Positions 8,511 through 19,500 of a stretch of 64,000 nucleotides of DNA are shown here, one piece after another (the stretch's first letter is position 1; each line of letters begins with the position of its first letter). Made by a program: the position numbers and the translations under genes. The notes beneath the pieces were generated by a model. That model did not search any database. It was not told the DNA's origin and saw only the letters and a program-made list of their open reading frames with translations. Source of the DNA: Lunularia cruciata (lineage: Eukaryota; Streptophyta; Marchantiopsida; Lunulariales; Lunulariaceae); assembly GCA_948567375.1 (NCBI GenBank), contig OX419759.1, positions 51,375,493 through 51,439,492 on the forward strand, given 5' to 3'.

Positions 8511-11500
8511 TGATGTTGACAACAATGTATGTTGTGTAGCGATGTATATACGCACGACATATTTAATATGTCATATTTGATTATCTTTAAGATGGATGTC
8601 TTGCTACATCTTATAAGACCAATAATACCAATAATACGGTATCTTATAGTCTCTTCACCATTTTCTCGATATTTACAGTTAATAGTTTGACATTTAATGG
8701 CATAATATATCCATTCTCTTGAATATCTCATACTCAATTTCTTTAATTTTGTTAATTTCAATATTTGAGCAGATAGTAAAATTATTCTTATTCATCCCTA
8801 AAATATCTTAGGAGAAAAAATAATGAATCAAGAAGTAAATCTAAGTATAAGAGCCTGATATAAGATGCGCTAATATTAATATGTGAATTTTCTTTTTGCA
8901 ACCGGGATGATGTCCTTACAAGTAACAGAATCAGGTCCTTCCGTCTCTACCATGCATAACAATTGGGAATTCTTTATGGCTGAATATATAAATATAAATA
9001 TGAAAGACTTAGTTCCTTTCTCGTGCAATTGCAAAGGGTAAAAAGTTGTAAGTATACCTGAACTCCACTTTGAGGATCGTTTAACCTCAAAAAGTTTTGA
9101 ACTTCAACTAAGATTTCTCTGATACTTAATAAGTTTCAGAAATGACCAAAGTTACCTAATTACAAATTTAGTTTATAGATACTTGAGATGACATCTGATG
9201 AGGTTCAAAGGAAAAAACAATCACATCAAAAAACATGTCAGATATTGAAACTGAGTTGCTCGAGTCTGGAGGGGACTTTACCATATAGCAAGTTATTACA
9301 GCCGGGTATTATTATGAACACCTTAATCATAAGATAATATAACAGAATTCAAACAAGTCAATAAAATGCTGAAAATAGGATACATTGGAAGTAAATATAT
9401 ATTTTCCCCACCTTTTTTCAATTGTTATTTTCCGCTAATTGTTGTTACCTTTTAACTAACTCTCTAACTGACGAACAACTAGAGAGTCTTGACTGTTTGT
9501 CGATCTAATGACTGCGAAAGATGCTGCATCCAATGAACTGACTTAATCTCCCACCCCGTCCTTAAATCAACGTGAAAATGCAGTAGTAGTTTTAGATCTT
9601 ACCCAATAAGTGAAGGGAGATGTTCCAGTGGTATGGAATTGAGTGCCAAGGCCGCAAGGATCGCCTCAGCTGGAGGAGGGCTTTTGTAGGTGGAATCACG
9701 AAGCAGCAAGCCTGGTTGTTTCACTGACACAAAGATGTAGCCAAGTTGAAGATGAAGATAGTGTGTGGCTTTTACCGATCAGGCCACCCTCCTCATTTAG
9801 TATCAAATCAGACGCAAGAAACAAAGTCTGATGTCGGCTTTTGCTGCCGGCTTCGTTACTTACAACGCTGATGATGTCATATGACTTTGCAATTTTGCCG
9901 TGAATGAAGGAGAAGGAGAAGAAGAAGAAGAAGAAAACTACTGCCTTGCTTAGACCTTTCCGTAACCTGATCCTGCCTTCTTTCTGGCTGGCATGGAAGC
10001 GGAAGGAAAGACGTCTTGGTTACGTGAAATCATGAGCTTCTTCATCCCTTTCTTCCTCCTCTGGGGCCTGCTGATCCCGGAAAGTATCAATACGACCAGC
10101 GTCCGTCAAAAGCCTGTTGGGCTTTCGTCAGAAGGTGAATGGGGAACGTGACTGAACTAACGTTTTGTACTTTACTGGTCTTTCTATCTTGATGGTGAGC
10201 CGTGGACTCCTTGAGTTTTGGATGTCGAGGTGACGAGAATTGAACTCAAGGTTCTGACAGGGTCGAACCAAAAGGAGACTGTTTGCTTTTCTTTGTGCCT
10301 GACAAGGAGCCCTTTCATAACATGTTGAGGCCACCGAACAACGATGGAGCTTTGATTTGATTCTCAAACTGTCTTTACACTCTCTGCAGGTGTACCGTGT
10401 TGCATTGGGGTTATCGTTTTAGGACAACTTCTACTCCACTATGAAATCCTCTGGTGTGGTTCCTTATCCCCTTGGTGCGGGTAAAAGATACTGGTCGAAA
10501 CAGCAAACAATTTGAGTGAACAATGACTATGTTTTACTGGAGCCCCTCCGCTGGACCGTGATAACCGACTCTTTTACAGAACTACTTCTTCTGCTATGTA
10601 TGTCTCATGTGATTTGGTGGGGTCCCTTATTTGATCCAAAACTCCCGAGGCACAGGCCCCATTATCAACCCGGACCTGAAAACTACGGATCAGATCCAGC
10701 CACTGTACTCTGCCCATCAAAATGCTCAAATTTCCCAGTTAGCAACTTGGCCAGCTTTGAAAGTGCCCGGTCTGAAGAAGAGATGCGGAATTGTAAGACA
10801 AAAACTTCGAAGATCTTCCCGGAAGGTTGACAGAACTTGGGCCCTGTGTTCGGCAGTACCTGATGTGGAATCAACTCTCAGCTCCCCAAAATTTTGCGCG
10901 TTTTGCTGCATCTTATTGTCATCAACATAACGGACTATCTACTCCGGCAGTCCCGTGCCGTACCAGTTCACTACCAGTTCAAACCTCTAGCAGGAGTTGA
11001 AGGGAGAATATACAACATCCTTGTATAGAAAGGATCTATTTTCTTGTCTTTGAGAACGAGGGTATCAACCTAACATTCTATTCAGTAAGCATGGATAAGA
11101 GAGAATACACTTCCAAACGATCAGGACTGTGACAGCTCTGTTTCAGTTTTTCTCTGATTTCATAAGCTTGCTGTGGAATAAAATTTCGAGATGTCTCCTT
11201 TTTTTTGTCCAGAAACAGTCTTGCCAGTGCAAGGTTTATGTATACTGCGACTCTTCCAATGCTCACAGCTGGTTAATATAACATCTTCAGTGATTTTGTG
11301 ACAAGTACATTAGCTTTGCTGGTAGCCGCTCCGTTGGCAGACACCACGTAAGAACCGAACGCTCAAGGAATAAATTACAGGTGGACGACCAGACTATTGG
11401 CTCCATCATAACAAGAAACTGCTGCAGCCGCCACCATACTCGTTCTTGTCTTTCGTTTTTGTAGTAAATGGAAAGACTGCACTCTTCCAATAAGTCAGCC

Positions 11501-12790
11501 CGAAGAAGTGAACGGATAAAGAATGTACGTTGAAATTTTTTCAAGGAATCCTTCGAGAGAGTATTTCACTATATCGATGCAACTCCACCGACCTTAGAAA
11601 GAGCTTCATGATTATTCGAGGGAAGTTATTGCTAACTTCACCGGAATTTTCTAATCACAGAATTGTCTGACGACTTTTCTTTCTTACAAGACGACTCTTC
11701 TCTAGTATTCCCTTCTGTTTAACCCCCAGCTTGGTTTGTTCTTGAAATCTCTCTTGATAGTCTTGACCAGGATATACAATAATATCTGTTCTCCATCTAG
11801 ATTCCAAAGGATGACACCAGTTAAAGGGCATCTGAAATACTGATGTGTGTCTGTTGTTGTATTCCTTCTATCCTTGACAGCATAAGAGTGAATACGGCAG
11901 TGCCCCCAAACACCTAATCCTTGCAATCACAAGTCGCCTCCTTTCTCAATTGATTGCTTGAACACTTATAACAATTGAGTTGAACAATAATGTTATCGTC
12001 ATACAGGTCAAGAATAGATTACTAGTGGTGAGACTGAAATTTTTGTGTTCCAAGTGAAGGTCACTTTGTTTGTCCCTTAATATCCATTACAGGGTATTGA
12101 ATAAATACCTCTTATCTCTAACACTGCACTCAATACCCCTCGTGCGGTTTTCGACAGCGAACTTGCATCTCCATAATTCAGTGTATATTACTCTTCATGC
12201 GAATAAGCAATGTAAATACTTTCAGTGAACGAGTACAATTCTCAAGGGCAGCTGATGAACCTCGTCGGTTATCTTCAACGATTAGCTGAGATTGAGAGAT
12301 TTATACTATAATCGTCTCAAGAGCACAAGCCCTCTACTTTGGAGGTCACAAGGTAACCCATCTTCACAGGCAACAGATCAGTTGCGATCTCGCCAATCTA
12401 GACTCTGAGCATTATAATGCACTGCTTAGAGTTCCCGTCCAGCAGGCTAACCTTGGTAACTGCAGGCTCTACAGCGAACCGGGAATACAGGACAACTCGG
12501 GAAACCTCTGCACAGAATGTTGAACTTCCAAGTTTCCTTTACCAGAATCCCTGGAATAAACCTAGATTGGAAATTCTCACATTTCTCTCAAAATTTCCTT
12601 CTACTGAATGTCATTACCATCAACACTAAGGATTCTCAACTCGGATGTGGACTTCTCCCATTGATGGCCTTCAGTTCCAAATCAACCCTTCCTTTGACAT
12701 GTTTTTAGAGAATATCGGTATGTGATGTATGGATTAACACCGGAATTCAGATAGGGCATCGATTCAAATTCGCGCTTGGGAAATTTTTAC
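8511..12790. other. Non-coding stretch, no gene recognised
   Basis: From 8511 to about 9600 the DNA is AT-rich and lacks coding signal. From 9600 to 12790 the composition is more balanced, with short open frames (for example 9643-9831, 10516-10830 and, on the minus strand, 11702-11926), none of which shows a family motif. A short purine-rich run of GAA/GAG repeats lies near 9905-9935. Nothing here supports a gene, an RNA gene or a transposon. Confidence 0.5.
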
Positions 12791-12929
12791 AGTCAACTTG
12801 ACGCTAGAGTTTTATCAGTACATATATGAGCAATGGTATCTGGAAGGCCTCCGAAGAACAGGACATCCACACCCACGAATGACAGACTCGACAGTAACCG
12901 AAAGACATGAGCACTGAGAGGCAGCGATG

Positions 12930-13210
12930 CTTTCATAATATAGGCATTGATGAATAACATACAGCAGAGTCCCACATCGCCGTCATATATAGTAGAAACT
13001 GATGTTTCATTAATATGTAAGAGAAAACGTTGGCCAAAGATGAACAAGGTTCTGAAGGTCGTGGATTGGCTAAAGCCGAATGTAGACGTTCTGGTTCGAA
13101 TGGGATCACATACACTAGATTTCATACCCGTGAATCCAATGCTTAAAAGCATTATTGCGCTGTTCTTCAAATTCTTGACTGCATATCCCATAGGTCCAGG
13201 ATTCAGGATC
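12930..13210 (+). pseudogene. Degraded GRAS-domain fragment
   Basis: On the plus strand the segment MNKVLKVVDWLKPNVDVLVR (about 13040-13099) aligns with VNKVLKFVEGLKPKVVVLVE of the intact GRAS gene 2-5 kb away. It is followed by PMLKSIIALFFKFLTAYPIG, in register with the segment of the intact protein that runs LLDALKHYCAVFQTLECIPQ. This is the region between the PFYRE and SAW parts. No start, no upstream VHIID motif and no downstream SAW motif were found, so it is a short relic. It lies in the opposite orientation to the intact gene. The similarity is clear over roughly 55 residues only. Confidence 0.6.
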
Positions 13211-13230
13211 AGGGTGAGTTTCCTTAGGTG

Positions 13231-15029
13231 ATGTTTTTTCGGGTCTGTGTATTCAAGATCAAGATTACTTGTCTGTTTCGTTAGGTGACGTTTTCTCGGA
13301 TGCTTTAGTGGTGTGTACCCGTTTGAATTAGACAGTCCGATATCTAAATACCTTAGAGATCATTCGGACGCAATTCCGACTTAGTTCCAGTTCCAATATG
13401 TTAAATACTGTAAGTATCGCTAAGACCGAACGCTCAATGCGATGCTCTAGGGGCTTAGCCCCGTTTTGCCTCCTTTGAATTCCTATACGACTTGCTATCC
13501 TATTCGAGCCTTTCTTTCCAGAAGAACCATGAAGCACTTAAGCTCTGAGCAGATGAATCCTTTTTAAGTTTTAGGTTTCCAAGCTGCTGAACCCAGCCAC
13601 TACTTCAAACTTGATCCCCCATGATTCAGCTCCCATTGTTTACGGAGTATAGGTGCACACTATTCCCTCTTCTTCCGAGGCACTACGGAAATATAGGGGC
13701 AACAACAAAATCTGCGCAACCAAGCTCTGTAGAACGGAATGAACCTTCGCTTGATTCCGATTCATGCTTTAATCCCATCCTAAAGGACCAACTTGTGTTC
13801 GAGTCAATTACTAGGGGATGGGTGCCACTGATTTGGAAAGAAAATAAAAAATCATCCTGATCGAGACAACTAGCTGAAAGTCAGGTTATCATGTTCCACG
13901 ATCAGGTTTCATACAAGATTGTGTTCTTGAGTTTTAGCATGGTGAATCTTCAGTCTTTCACACCACAAAAAAGACAACTGATATACCACAGTCAGGCTGG
14001 CTCTACCACATATGATATACTTGGCGGAAGTATTTCTTTAAGAAACAGTCATACTCTATGGAAATGATTCAGTAAACCAATCATTGTTTGAGTTATTTGC
14101 CATTTTCAGCAGTGTTTTCGATGCACAACACTCTGAGAAAGGAACCGTAGCAGACCATTTCATTATGAAGTCAAAAGAGCATTTTGTTTTATAGTGTTAA
14201 CCCAATGCGTTGAACATGTTAGCGATGCAGTTCTCTCTCGCCTCGAAACTGGTACCATGATCAACAGCACAACATTTGTTGTCATGAAACTGTTGCTTAT
14301 GACACCAAATCCTGATTGCAAGATTAGGTCTCCAGTCACAATTGAAGCTACCGCAAAGAAGCACACCTTTGTATTAACTAGTAAATGAGAAATTGTTGCT
14401 GAAGAGCGTGAGAAACATCCAGTACAACTAAAACCGAAACAGCAGCTGTAACGAGAACTGAAGATACAACGATGGGAAGCTTTGGGACAACACTTTAATC
14501 ATCGAGGACCTAGGAAGTAGCCACAGAAGTTTTGCACGTTTCACAGCTGTGCAGGCTAGAACACAAACTCCCTGCGTCATATGCTGAATGAATCTACATG
14601 AACTTTTTGGATACATGCAGATTATGAGAACCATGCGAGTTAGGAGACTTATGTAAACATTCCTTAAGCAAAAGCAAACGTAAGTCCTGTGTGTGTGTGG
14701 GCATTGATACAAATTTATAGTCATGCAGTGGACATGATTATAACTTACAAAGAGGTAGAGCAGTAGCAAGAACGGTTAGAATCGAAATTAAAGCTCCGTT
14801 GTTACAACATGTTATGAAAGGTTAATTGTCAAGTGCAATGACAAGTAAGGAGCTCCCTTCGACAGTTCTTTTAGTCGAGTCGTATTTGAACCCGAAGAGG
14901 TATACTACACGGCACTTCCCTCAAAATCTTAAATCAAGAGAAAGAACCAAATGATGCTGTGGTCCGGACACAAAGATTTGGTAAAAATTTACTCCACAAA
15001 ATTTACAAAAGCGCATGAGAAGTGCAGCT
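13231..15029. other. 3' flank of the GRAS gene, no gene recognised
   Basis: Short open frames on both strands (for example 14428-14769 minus) show no recognisable motif and overlap each other. The last few hundred bases before 15030 are presumably the 3' untranslated region of the minus-strand GRAS gene. Confidence 0.45.
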
Positions 15030-17846
15030 TCAAGAGGAGTGCCAAGCGGAAACTGTGACAAGAACACGATCATGCCAGCTTAATGCAATACTCTCGGGAT
15101 TGTTCAGTATCTGGTAGTTATCATCGTACATCCACAAAAGCAACCGCCCTTGGCTGAAGGAGTAGTGGCTGGGTTTTGCAGCTTGGAAGCCTGAAGCTTT
15201 AAGGAGATTCTTCCACTGCTCAAAGCTGAAGTGCTGCATTGCTCCTCTGGTTCTAGGGGAAGAAAACATTGTTTTGATCTCTCTTCCCAGAATATCTTTC
15301 TCGATTCTGGACCTATCAGCACCCTGGGGTATGCACTCAAGAGTTTGAAAAACAGCACAGTAATGCTTCAAAGCATCCAGAAGACGGGTCTGAGAATCTA
15401 CTGTATCCGTATTTACTCCTGCTTCATACTCGACCAAAACTACGACTTTCGGCTTGAGCCCTTCTACGAACTTCAAAACCTTGTTAACTCCTTCACCACC
15501 GTCTTCCCCTGAATATTGATGAAGTTGTAGCATCAAATTGACTGCTAAGACTTCACCATCGCAAATTCCAAGTGATGCTCTGTCTAACTTCTGAACGTCT
15601 TCAACCACGGAGTGGAACTCGATCTTCACACCGAAAACCTCGGCAAACTCCATCAACCGTCGTCCAGTTTTGTGCAGGGACTCGGAAGCACTGGATCCGA
15701 GCTTTGGTGAAGCAATCCCAGTGATGCGAATTCCTTTTGGGGGTGGTGCTGCTTTAGGGCCTGCTGGACTAACCAAAGCTTGTAACAGCGCAGACCACTG
15801 CACTCCCTGCATCGTGCCTATGTCCACGATGTGTACGCGCTCCGCACCTTCCACAGATTCCAATAATGCTTGGTTCGCTGTGAGGTGCACGAACTTGGTG
15901 TAAGGGCAAGCTTCAGTGAACTGACAATCTTCCAGTAAATCATGTGGTAACTGGTAAGGCTCTTCTATCACCATGGTAAGGTTCTTCTGCTTGGCCAAAC
16001 GCTGTGCTAGTGCTTCCTGAAAGTAATGAGCGACTCTCTGTGTGTAATCCCCATTGATTGAACACATTTCCTGCAATGCCACCAAAGCTGAATTGAGCTG
16101 GACTGCACCTACCTTCTCATCCTTCGCCTCAATAACTTCAGCAAATCTCATAACTCTGTCCATCATTCTCGAGGAGCGATCCATCTTGTCAACAGTTCCT
16201 CTCTCCCCTTCGACAAATGCAGTAGGCTTCTTCCCATCCACTCTATAATCTTCTTTGCCCTTGGAGGTTATATGTGGCTCTTCCTTTACTGCCTGAACGT
16301 TGCTAACCGTCGGAACTTCCCCACCATTTGTTTCCTGTAGTGGTTCACGCAATGCATTTGAAATATGATTTGATGGAATAGATTGCACATTGTGTGCTAG
16401 CGGATACTCTTGCATGGACTCGTCGTTGAGCACAGCTGGGCATGAGCGTGACTGCTCTACCCCAACGGTCGGTTTTGGTGTAGTTTGAAGGAGGAAACTT
16501 GACGTAATTGGATGTCTGATATCACTAAGAAGTGATTCTGGTTGCCATCGGAACCCACCTGTGGTTTCAGGACATGGTCCATGAGACAGAAGATCAAAAC
16601 CATCATTCACCATTTCCCAATTGGTCCGTTTAAGAATCGGATTGATGGCAGGTGACATTGCATCCGGAACTACATCAGAATGAAAATCACCCATCAGACA
16701 ATCCATCGGCTCGCTGGTGCTATCATTGGTAGCAACCCTCTCTTCAAAAACAGGCGTACTGTACACGAAGGCAGCAGAGTGGAAATCCTGCAGTTCATAG
16801 GTTTCCAGAGTGGGAACCCCACTACCCAGGTCGTCCACCACTTCACCAGAACCGAAACCATTTGAAAGCTCTGTCATCCTTTCGCTGTATCCTATACCGG
16901 AATGTGACTTGTGCTGAGATGCAAGAGAAGAATTCAGACTCACAGGGGAGAACGTAGACTCTCCCCTGCCATATCCACTTGAAGGAGCCATCTCAGCCAT
17001 CCTGGAACCATGCATCATCCCAGTATGCGATTGAATTGCAACATCCTCATTGATGACGACCTCTCTACTTATCCTGGATGCATACTTCTGAATCGGGTAC
17101 TGCTCGGTTGCAATATCTGAATTCACATTAAGAGCAGGTGACAATCTAGAGGCATAACCAATTTCCGGTTTGTGCCGGGATGGAATAGTGCAGTTGAGGG
17201 GGGTACTTGTGACACTAGAAGTGTATAAATTGCTAACCGTCTCCGCCATAGAGACCATACTATTGAGATTATTTGTCATTCTCCCCTGTGGCATGGCCCC
17301 AAAATTATTCCTCCATACTCCTTTCTCTGCCTCTGCGGCTTGGAACTCAAGCTCATGTTGCAGCTGATACTTGATATCAGTCCCACCTCTCAAGTCACCT
17401 GTCATGGGGAAATCCAAACCATATCTGAGATCTCTAGACGGTAAAGAGTTATCCAATACACCAGTTCCCAGTCCCCTCAGCTTGGCACTCGGAACATTTT
17501 GTACTCCAGTGTAACAGTACTGCGGCTCTCTGACCTGCTGCTTGATTCCTCCAATTTGGTACTGCCTTGGATTGGTCATATCAGAAAGGGGGTTTGGACC
17601 ACCACCAGAAAGTAATTCCCCATCATACTGGCATGTAGTGACATCCTGCTGCATTGGATAATTCTGCTCCCCCACCAAACAATTTTGCCTCTGACTCTGC
17701 CAATTTTCCAGTCCACCATTGCTCCATAGTTGTTCACCAGGGAGTCTTTGCATGAGCTGCCTTCCCAGGTCCATCAGAGTTCCATCCTGCGTACTGTAGC
17801 CTCCTCTGCCATACGGAGGAGGAAGTTCAGCCCAATGATCCCCCAT
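15030..17846 (-). CDS. GRAS-family transcriptional regulator, SCL4/7-like, 938 aa, intron-less
   Basis: A 938-residue open frame without introns, starting MGDHWAELPPPYGRGG. Residues 1-560 are a low-complexity, Ser/Gly/Gln/Asn-rich N-terminal region without known domain. Residues 565-936 form the GRAS domain: a leucine-rich part (AVQLNSALVALQEMC, 581-595), VHIVD as the VHIID motif at 671-675 with MQGVQWSALLQAL after it, the PFYRE-like stretch (EVLAVNLMLQLHQYS, 765-779), VVVLVEYEAGVNTD (801-814) and a C-terminal SAW motif (LSWHDRVLVTVSAW). The GIASPKLG, SHYSFSQGRLLLW and final SAW wording are closest to the SCL4/SCL7 subfamily as I recall it. GRAS proteins act in the nucleus as transcriptional co-regulators; the SCL4/7 clade is linked to stress and development, but the target here is unknown. 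The N-terminal half is much longer than in Arabidopsis members. Confidence 0.95.
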   Translation of the reverse strand: MGDHWAELPPPYGRGGYSTQDGTLMDLGRQLMQRLPGEQLWSNGGLENWQSQRQNCLVGEQNYPMQQDVTTCQYDGELLSGGGPNPLSDMTNPRQYQIGGIKQQVREPQYCYTGVQNVPSAKLRGLGTGVLDNSLPSRDLRYGLDFPMTGDLRGGTDIKYQLQHELEFQAAEAEKGVWRNNFGAMPQGRMTNNLNSMVSMAETVSNLYTSSVTSTPLNCTIPSRHKPEIGYASRLSPALNVNSDIATEQYPIQKYASRISREVVINEDVAIQSHTGMMHGSRMAEMAPSSGYGRGESTFSPVSLNSSLASQHKSHSGIGYSERMTELSNGFGSGEVVDDLGSGVPTLETYELQDFHSAAFVYSTPVFEERVATNDSTSEPMDCLMGDFHSDVVPDAMSPAINPILKRTNWEMVNDGFDLLSHGPCPETTGGFRWQPESLLSDIRHPITSSFLLQTTPKPTVGVEQSRSCPAVLNDESMQEYPLAHNVQSIPSNHISNALREPLQETNGGEVPTVSNVQAVKEEPHITSKGKEDYRVDGKKPTAFVEGERGTVDKMDRSSRMMDRVMRFAEVIEAKDEKVGAVQLNSALVALQEMCSINGDYTQRVAHYFQEALAQRLAKQKNLTMVIEEPYQLPHDLLEDCQFTEACPYTKFVHLTANQALLESVEGAERVHIVDIGTMQGVQWSALLQALVSPAGPKAAPPPKGIRITGIASPKLGSSASESLHKTGRRLMEFAEVFGVKIEFHSVVEDVQKLDRASLGICDGEVLAVNLMLQLHQYSGEDGGEGVNKVLKFVEGLKPKVVVLVEYEAGVNTDTVDSQTRLLDALKHYCAVFQTLECIPQGADRSRIEKDILGREIKTMFSSPRTRGAMQHFSFEQWKNLLKASGFQAAKPSHYSFSQGRLLLWMYDDNYQILNNPESIALSWHDRVLVTVSAWHSS

Positions 17847-19227
17847 CCTTCAATGAGTAATTGACCACTTCTCTTTCGGGGTCCACAAGGAGCGTCAGCT
17901 ATCGCAATTCAAAGCTGTCTCATTTCATGCGTGCATGATCTCTGTCGGACAAGCCGTCATCTCTCAGTAGGGACTCGGATGTTGTCTTGTCATCTCATCT
18001 CTCAGTGCTCAGTCGCTGAGAGATTAGTCTCAGCCCGCATCAGTCTTCACGTCCACAATAGAATGTTGACTTTGTGGTCTCCACTCCAGCATTTCTGCAT
18101 TTCAGTGTTCAGTCTTCAGTGCGTATCAGTCTTCACTTCCACACTGGAATGTTGTCCCAGTGTTCACTTTAGCCTTGCAAAGTCCCACCTTCCTTGAGAA
18201 CTCGCTCAAACACTAGATCGCCTCGGGTCTCTCAGCAGAAGGAACTTATCCTTCACCTTCTTATTATAACTCAATAGTGCTGTTGCAGGAAGTATTCTGG
18301 ACAACTACATTCAAGTTGAACGCTATAGCAGGTTCAATTCTCTCCGACAAAACTGCTGAGAACTCATAGGAGATTCCTCTACGAAGGTTTGTATGGCGTG
18401 ATCACGCGAGTCTACCTCACCCTCGGCTGCAATGCTTTCCTTTCCCTCCCCCGACCATCAACAGAAAACTAATGGCATTTCACATTTTAAAACTCACAAT
18501 CTCCCCATCTGCAAGAAGTGGGAAGTCCTGCACTTTCTTCTCCTCTTCCCGCGATTCCTCGTTCAAACACAGCAGACAACAGGCGGCTCTGTGAATCACA
18601 TTGTGGGTCCCATTCAAACGACTCTCTCGCCTCCACAACTCCATTAATCAATCAATCAATCATGCACTGAAGCAGCTACAACTCTCCTCTCGTCCTGTCT
18701 ATATTCAGCCTTCTCACAAATATCTCCTCAAACATTTCAGTGAACGGACCTCCACCTCCATGCTGCACCCTCCACCTCCTCCAACCCATAAACCTCAGAA
18801 GCACACAGAAGAAGAAACAAACAAAGCGCTGGTCATTCCCTTCAGCAGAAAAAGTACAGAAACAGACATTGCCTCAGAACTCCACTCCTCAGAATCTGCC
18901 CATTCTAAGAATAATAAGCACAACGAGACTGCGTACAGAAGCAGCAGCAGCAGCACCGACGCAGAAACGAAGTGATTCCTCACTTCAGAGCCGTTGGTGG
19001 GTAGCTGGGAATAGCTGGGAAGTTTGATTCTCAGCTCCGGGAGAGAGACGTTAGAGGGCGGGAGGAGGAGAAGGCCATCCATCCACATAAAGCAACAAAA
19101 ACAACAACAACAGTGAACTTTTTTGAAACCCAAACGCCAAAAGCCAACAACAAAGTGCAGCACGAATTCAAACTTTATGTCGTACTTGCCCATTTCTTTA
19201 TTCCAACAATATTTCTCATTCCTCATA
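17847..19227 (-). other. Upstream region of the GRAS gene
   Basis: Reading away from the GRAS start, this region is CT/TC-rich on the plus strand, as in many plant leaders. It contains a partial direct repeat: the phrase around CAGTCTTCAC with GAATGTTG occurs near 18042-18067 and again near 18128-18154. Short tandem ATCA units lie at 18647-18662. No motif-bearing open frame is present. Leader and promoter very likely lie here, but I could not fix a TATA box or transcription start. Confidence 0.45.
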
Positions 19228-19500
19228 CATGTTCTTCAGCAAAAGTGTTTGTCAAATGTTTCAAACTCTCATTCATCTTTCAATTTTCATATAATAGTAC
19301 TTCTCCATTTGTTATATGCAGTCAAATCAACCTTTTACTGACATAGGGTCGGTATGAGGGATACTTTCTGATGCATGTTCAGTAAAGGGTTTGTCAAAAG
19401 TTTCAAACTTTCATTCATCTTTCAATTTTCATATTATAGTACTTCTCATTCGCTATACACAGTGAAATCACTTCTACTGACTGACATAGGATCGGTATTT
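19228..19500. repeat. Two-unit direct tandem repeat of about 130 bp, offset about 143 bp
   Basis: The phrase beginning near 19245 (GTTTGTCAAATGTTTCAAAC and the following TCATTCATCTTTCAATTTTC) recurs from about 19388, followed in both units by ATA-rich sequence, a GTACTTCTC, a CAGT-AAATCA and a GACATAGG-TCGGTAT. The two units differ at scattered bases, so the duplication is not recent. Confidence 0.8.

Noticed and set aside
9643-9831. Short open frame starting MPRPQGSPQLEEGF.
   Set aside because: No domain, no splice-compatible neighbours, no codon signal strong enough to support a gene.
12793-13191. Minus-strand open frame of 132 aa.
   Set aside because: It is the antisense of the plus-strand GRAS relic, and an equivalent antisense frame also exists over the intact GRAS gene.
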